Source: Deltaproteobacteria bacterium Ga0077539 (lineage in GTDB: Bacteria; Myxococcota_A; Polyangia; Polyangiales; Ga0077539). Taken from it: a stretch of DNA of 55,203 bases. Under the pieces are notes generated by a model. That model made no database searches. It was given only the letters and a program-made list of their open reading frames with translations, and was not told where the DNA came from. The stretch is from positions 1-55,203 of the forward strand of contig LNEO01000300.1 in the NCBI GenBank assembly GCA_001465015.1, given 5' to 3'. Positions 51,117 through 55,203 of the stretch are shown one piece after another. The translations under genes were made by a program, and so were the position numbers. The first letter of the stretch is position 1, and the number at the start of each line of letters is the position of its first letter.

Positions 51117-52946
51117 TCAAAACGAAAACGGCACGATCGGGATGTCGATGCTGAGCGACGCGCCTGCGCGCAGCGCGGGGATGGTCTCTGTGCGACCTCC
51201 GCCGTAGTCCACTTCGCGACCGAAGGGCATCACGTTGGCGCCGACCGACAGGACGAGCGGGCTTCGCGCGATGTTGAGCCGCGCGTAGAGACCGGGCGCG
51301 AGAAATTGCCCCGGGCTCGTCTGCGTCCTGGGATTTCCCATCATTCCCATCCCCATGGGCGAAGCGAGGCCCGAGGCTGCCGTCGACGCGTTCACCAGCG
51401 CGCCGAGATCGATGACCGGAATGAACACGCCAAACGCCCACGACCGCGTCCCGAGCGGACGCGTGAGGTCCAACCCCACCGGCGCGTAGGGCGCGATGTA
51501 CGCGCCCGCGGAGATTCCTGCGCTCCCGAAGAGCACTTCAGCGCCGCCTCCGACGCCGACGAAGCCGTTGAGCCAGAGCCCTGGGTGCTCGTGCTTTCCT
51601 TGCCACGATCCGGGCGGCGCGGCGAAGGCTGAGATGGCCGCTTCTGCTTGTCGCGCGGTGCGCGCGCTCGCGAACTCCGCGCCGAGCGCGAGGACGCGAA
51701 GCGAAATCGACGCGCGCGCATCGAGTGGCACGACGAGCGCTCGAAGCATGCCCGCGGTGGCCGCGAACACGCGCGCGACGTCTCCGGTCGCCATCGCGTC
51801 GAAGAGCGGTCCCGCGCTGTCGAGCCCGCGCTCGACAGGCCCGACCGACGCGCCGCCGTTCGCGAGGGCGATCGTGAGCCTGAGCGCCGACGAGAGGTTG
51901 AGCGCCAGCGTCGCGATGCGCGTTCGGCGGGTGCTCTCGCTGAGCGACGGGTTGCCGAGGTCGTCCGCTGCGCGCTGGGCGTCGTGCGCGCGACGCGCGA
52001 GCTCGAAGAGCGTCGGCAGCGAGCTGTCTGCAACGGCGCGACCGCGCAGAGACGTGCCGAGCACGATCTGAACGAGCCTCGCGCGCGTCGAGGGCGAGAG
52101 GCGGTCCCCGTGTGACGCTGCGACGGCCATCGCAAACGCGATGCGCTTGTACGCCCGCAGACCCTCGCGCGTCGGGTTGATGATGGCCTCGGGCTGCGTC
52201 CACGTCGAGAGCTCTTGCTCGAGCGCGTCGGCGACGGCGGCCGGCGTCGAACGCCGCGCGAGCGCCGCGGCGAAGGCCAGTCCGAATCGACGCGCAAAGG
52301 ACGCTTCGTCCGTCACAGGGCCGGCGTGGGCGAGGGCCCAGCGCGGAAGCTCGATCACGTCCCGCTCGAACGCCGTGCGCAGCCCGGCGCCGAACGTGGG
52401 GCCTGCCATCGCTTGCTCCGGCGATCCGAGCAGACCGCACGTGTTGCTCAGCGGAACGTCGTCGCCGCACGCCTCGGCCCGGATGCGATCGGTGACCCCG
52501 CGCTGCAGCTCGACCCGCGCTCTCTCGACGAGAAAGCTCGCGAGGCCCTGGGTGACGACCTCGAAGAGCGCGCTCGCGCTCGCCAGCGAGTCGACGCTCT
52601 CTCCGAGGCCGCGCGAGTCGTCGACGCGCGCCGATCCCTGCGCGCCCGCAGCGGCGTCGGCCCCGACCGAGAGAAAGCCTTCGAGCTCGACGCTCGCGGC
52701 GAGCTGTCCCGAGGCGAGGCAGCGGTACGCGCCGCAGCGGGTGGACGCGCCGGACTCGCAGCGATCGATGGCCACGGCGAAGCGCGGGCTCGCCGCGAGG
52801 CGGTTGAGCGCAGCCTCGTGCTCGGCCCCGGACGCCGCCTGACACTGGACCTCGGTCGGCGCGGCGGCGGGCGATGATTGCGCGCGCGCCACGGACGGAG
52901 CAGAGAGGGCGGCGATGGCGGAGACAATAAGTGTGCGTGTATTCAT
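51117..52946 (-). CDS. Hypothetical secreted protein of envelope operon
   Basis: 609-aa exported protein with a Sec signal peptide (MNTRTLIVSAIAALSAPSVA, cleaved near ARA-Q). The body is Ala/Arg-rich and mostly helical (about 100-440). The C-terminal ~170 residues are Gly-rich and beta-like (GLWLNGFVGVGGGAEVLFGS, GVDLTRPLG-type strands, ending SIDIPIVPFSF), which suggests an outer-membrane beta-barrel end. No family recognised. Its ATG overlaps the upstream stop by ATGA, so it is co-translated with the lipoprotein gene at 52943. Confidence 0.75.
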   Translation of the reverse strand: MNTRTLIVSAIAALSAPSVARAQSSPAAAPTEVQCQAASGAEHEAALNRLAASPRFAVAIDRCESGASTRCGAYRCLASGQLAASVELEGFLSVGADAAAGAQGSARVDDSRGLGESVDSLASASALFEVVTQGLASFLVERARVELQRGVTDRIRAEACGDDVPLSNTCGLLGSPEQAMAGPTFGAGLRTAFERDVIELPRWALAHAGPVTDEASFARRFGLAFAAALARRSTPAAVADALEQELSTWTQPEAIINPTREGLRAYKRIAFAMAVAASHGDRLSPSTRARLVQIVLGTSLRGRAVADSSLPTLFELARRAHDAQRAADDLGNPSLSESTRRTRIATLALNLSSALRLTIALANGGASVGPVERGLDSAGPLFDAMATGDVARVFAATAGMLRALVVPLDARASISLRVLALGAEFASARTARQAEAAISAFAAPPGSWQGKHEHPGLWLNGFVGVGGGAEVLFGSAGISAGAYIAPYAPVGLDLTRPLGTRSWAFGVFIPVIDLGALVNASTAASGLASPMGMGMMGNPRTQTSPGQFLAPGLYARLNIARSPLVLSVGANVMPFGREVDYGGGRTETIPALRAGASLSIDIPIVPFSF

Positions 52947-54118
52947 AGTGTCGCTGCGGGTTGGGTGCTTGTTTGCGCGGCGGGCGTCGTGCATCGCGCG
53001 GTCGGGTCGAGGCCGAGCGTCGAGAGGATGGAGGCAGGGGTGAGCCATCGCGGTCGCCCGCGGCCGCTGCGCGTGCTGGCGTAGTGCCAGCAGGGCGCGT
53101 CATCGAGGTCGATCGCGGGGAGCTCTTCGCGCGGGGGTGTGTACGGCGCGGACGAGCGCAGCTCGGCGCTCGCTCCCGCGAGGCAATCCTGCAGGCAAAA
53201 GAGCGATCCGGCGGCGTCCGAGCGCGGGCTGTCGCACCGCGAGAGCAGCTCGTTGGCGAGCGGAACCACCTCGAGCAGCACCTCGACCCGTCGCGCGGCG
53301 TCGCACTTGCCGCGGTCGGCCTGTTGGCACTCGGGCAGGTGAGAGAAGTACACGTCGCTCGCGCCGAAGACCGCGACGCTGGTCGTGATGGTCTGGGGCC
53401 GAGCATCGACGGCGAGCGAGGGCTGCTGTCTCTGCGCGGACTCGTCGATCCCGCGTTGAATCGCGTGCGCGACGCGGGCTGCTCTGCAGTACGCGAGTCG
53501 ATCGTTGGCCGCGATCCACTCGGGGTCGCCGGGGCGAAACGTGGCGCGGGCGGCGGGCGTTGTTCCGAAGGGGGCAGGGAGGTCGGCGCAGCCGTCTTGG
53601 CGGCGTACGAGCGTGGCGCGATCGACGGTGCCGACGACGGCGACGCGCAGCTCTCGGACCGAGGATCCCGCGCGAACGGCGAGGATTTCTCCTGCGCAAG
53701 CCAACCTCGACGGCGCCGCTGAGCGCTTCACGACCTCGCACGCCGCCGCTCGCGGAACAGCGCGCTCGAACGCCGGGTCGAGCGAGTCGTCTCCGAGCGC
53801 GAAGAGCACGGGCCCCTCGCAGCTCAGCCTGAACCGCAGCCCAGACCCGTCCGTCGCCCGAAACTCGCACGCGGGCGCCAGCGCTGCGCGAATCGCGTCC
53901 AGCCGCTCGAGCCCGAACGAGCGCACGGTCCGGCCCTGTCGACAGCGGTCTTCTTCGCTGTTGACCGCTTCGATCGCGGTCGTCGCCGAGCCCGCGGTCC
54001 ACGTCGCGCTGGCGTTGAGCCGCGGCTCGACGGTCGCGGGCGAGAGCTCGTACGGCGCTCGCGCTGCGCAGCCGCTGAGCGCCAAGAGCGCGGCGATCGC
54101 GGGCGAACCGCGCTTCAT
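52943..54118 (-). CDS. Hypothetical lipoprotein of envelope operon, possibly OmpA-like
   Basis: 391-aa lipoprotein with lipobox LSGC (MKRGSPAIAALLALSGC). It has many paired Cys in a periplasmic body. The stretch WIAANDRLAYCRAARVAHAI (about residues 230-249) is faintly like the N..L...RA..V helix of OmpA-like peptidoglycan-binding domains, but the match is weak. The start overlaps the upstream gene's stop (ATGA) and the stop overlaps the downstream start, so the three genes are translated as a unit. Confidence 0.7.
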   Translation of the reverse strand: MKRGSPAIAALLALSGCAARAPYELSPATVEPRLNASATWTAGSATTAIEAVNSEEDRCRQGRTVRSFGLERLDAIRAALAPACEFRATDGSGLRFRLSCEGPVLFALGDDSLDPAFERAVPRAAACEVVKRSAAPSRLACAGEILAVRAGSSVRELRVAVVGTVDRATLVRRQDGCADLPAPFGTTPAARATFRPGDPEWIAANDRLAYCRAARVAHAIQRGIDESAQRQQPSLAVDARPQTITTSVAVFGASDVYFSHLPECQQADRGKCDAARRVEVLLEVVPLANELLSRCDSPRSDAAGSLFCLQDCLAGASAELRSSAPYTPPREELPAIDLDDAPCWHYASTRSGRGRPRWLTPASILSTLGLDPTARCTTPAAQTSTQPAATL

Positions 54119-55203
54119 CGCCCACCTGCGAGCTCGTAGATCGAGCCGATGTCCAGCGCGACAAACGGCGCGAAGCTCACCGTCGGCGCGCGGTCCGACG
54201 ACAGCCGCGGAATGAACAACGCAGCGCCGATCGTCAGCACCGCGGCGCGCACGTCGAGCACCAGGGCGGGACCGACGACGTCGAGCGCGCCGCGGCCCGG
54301 AGCAAACCCGCCTACGACCGCGATAGACATTTCGGTCGAGATCCACGGCCCCATGCTCGCGCGCGCATACAGCGCTGGGACGATGGCGCCGACCGCTCCC
54401 CACTGCTCCCAGGGAGAAAACCATGCGAGCCTCGGGTCGCCGAGGGCCCCCACGACGAGCGGTCCCACCGAGGCGATCGTCCTGCGAGGGCGCACACGAA
54501 ATCGAGCGCGCGACAGGCACGCGAGCGGCTGAGACGCCCCCTGATCCTCCGCCAGAAACGCGTAGAACACCGCCCCCGGCGCGAGCGCGTTGGGGTCCAC
54601 GATCGACTGCGCCCGCACGTCGGACGCCCTGGCGTCGGGGCACCTTTCATCGCGGGACAATACGACCGTGAGCGCCGAGCGCGCCGCGGCGCCCGCGCGT
54701 CGCGGGTCATTGGCGAGCAGCGCGATGTCCGAGACGAGGACGCTCTCGACCGCTCCTTCGCTGCGCGCCCTGGCGCGAACGACCACCGAGCGCTCGGTGA
54801 ATGCGACGCGCGAATCCAGGCTGTGCACGCGCCGCTCGAACGCGTACGTCTCGTCGTCGTCGCGCGCGAGCTGCATCCAGAGCGGCCCTGGCAGAAGGTC
54901 GTTGCGCGTCACGAGCCCGACCGGCGTCCAGTCGCGCAGCGGGTCGATGACCACCCAGCGGGCGAGCGTCGTGGCCTGCGCGGTGCGCGCGAGCGCCTCG
55001 TCGGTGGCGGCGCGAAGCTCGTAGAGTCCGCTCGACTCGAGCGAGCGCTGCCCGCTCGAGTCGAGCGGCGCGCACCCCTCTTCGTGACAGACGTAGAGCC
55101 CGCGAGGGTCTCCTTCGACGCCGACGCGATCGCCCGTCGAGAGCACCCACGACAACGCGGTGTTCGTGTGCGCGGCGCGCAAGACGACGGGCTCGGTTCG
55201 GCT
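54115..55203 (-). CDS. Hypothetical envelope-operon protein, 5' end beyond window
   Basis: At least 362 aa are visible; the frame stays open to the right edge with protein-like residues (SRTEPVVLRA), so the true start is outside. The TTG at 55182 is an internal codon, not a convincing start. The C-terminal third has hydrophobic beta-strand-like segments (FVALDIGSIYELAGGR at the end). No family recognised. It is the most upstream visible gene of the coupled operon 54115-52943-51117. Confidence 0.7.
   Translation of the reverse strand, partial: SRTEPVVLRAAHTNTALSWVLSTGDRVGVEGDPRGLYVCHEEGCAPLDSSGQRSLESSGLYELRAATDEALARTAQATTLARWVVIDPLRDWTPVGLVTRNDLLPGPLWMQLARDDDETYAFERRVHSLDSRVAFTERSVVVRARARSEGAVESVLVSDIALLANDPRRAGAAARSALTVVLSRDERCPDARASDVRAQSIVDPNALAPGAVFYAFLAEDQGASQPLACLSRARFRVRPRRTIASVGPLVVGALGDPRLAWFSPWEQWGAVGAIVPALYARASMGPWISTEMSIAVVGGFAPGRGALDVVGPALVLDVRAAVLTIGAALFIPRLSSDRAPTVSFAPFVALDIGSIYELAGGR

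Noticed and set aside
1..55203. tRNA, rRNA, CRISPR, IS element, prophage or integration sites
   Set aside because: Reading through both strands I saw no cloverleaf/CCA arrangement, conserved rRNA segment, regular repeat-spacer array, transposase/integrase motif or terminal inverted repeats.

Overview
The window is high-GC DNA that is almost fully coding, with many translationally coupled genes. It comes from a predatory or social deltaproteobacterium-type organism (Myxococcota, probably Polyangia). The support is: two proteins with C-terminal MYXO-CTERM-like tails (Gly-Cys-rich motif, hydrophobic helix, Arg cluster); many lipoproteins with Asp/Thr/Ala-rich linkers directly after the lipobox Cys; IgGFc-binding-like, HmuY-like and Cys-rich-repeat lipoproteins; and a eukaryotic-type Ser/Thr kinase. 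I saw no rRNA, tRNA, CRISPR array, insertion sequence or phage module.

Layout. (1) 304-6670, minus strand: a TetR-controlled lipid module, tetR - acyl-CoA dehydrogenase - MaoC hydratase - HMW FabG - thiolase. Its four enzyme families are those of the mycobacterial fadE5/htdX/fabG4/fadA2 cluster. A palindromic operator lies at the tetR start and related palindromes lie inside the module. (2) 6813-9933, plus: a small unknown protein, a PPP-type phosphatase, and a lipoprotein fusing a thioredoxin-fold domain (SGPS in place of CGPC) to a dihaem peroxidase. (3) 9951-11369, minus: unknown protein, bacterioferritin with a dismantled ferroxidase site, and Bfd. (4) 11701-14279, plus: FIST sensor protein, a coupled partner, and a HmuY-like lipoprotein. 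(5) 14287-20085: six-hairpin glycosidase lipoprotein, an unusual KAS III-like protein, and a Cys-rich-repeat lipoprotein.

(6) 20239-27903, plus: a LytS/LytTR two-component system followed by a complete RND efflux operon (adaptor, outer-membrane factor, pump), with a LytTR-type direct repeat between them. (7) 27949-34039: ArgJ, a small lipoprotein, a homocysteine-methyltransferase-like protein without zinc cysteines, a MYXO-CTERM protein with a broken HExxH motif, a Fic protein and its coupled partner. (8) 34046-40329: AgmX-like lipoprotein, Rep/UvrD helicase, short TauE-like permease, and a kinase with an N-terminal zinc ribbon and apparent pseudokinase remnant. (9) 40434-49924: surface cluster of VWA lipoprotein, frameshifted IgGFc-binding-like lipoprotein, lipase-like lipoprotein, and an S8 peptidase/VCBS MYXO-CTERM protein. 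(10) 49950-55203: small DUF2786-like gene with a TTG start, a lipoprotein, and a coupled three-gene envelope operon running off the right edge.

Recurring themes are enzyme folds with substituted catalytic residues (bacterioferritin, thioredoxin fold, KAS III, methyltransferase, zincin-like, Fic) and short hairpins that contain the stop codons of convergent genes. Family assignments come from motif recognition by eye; no searches were run.
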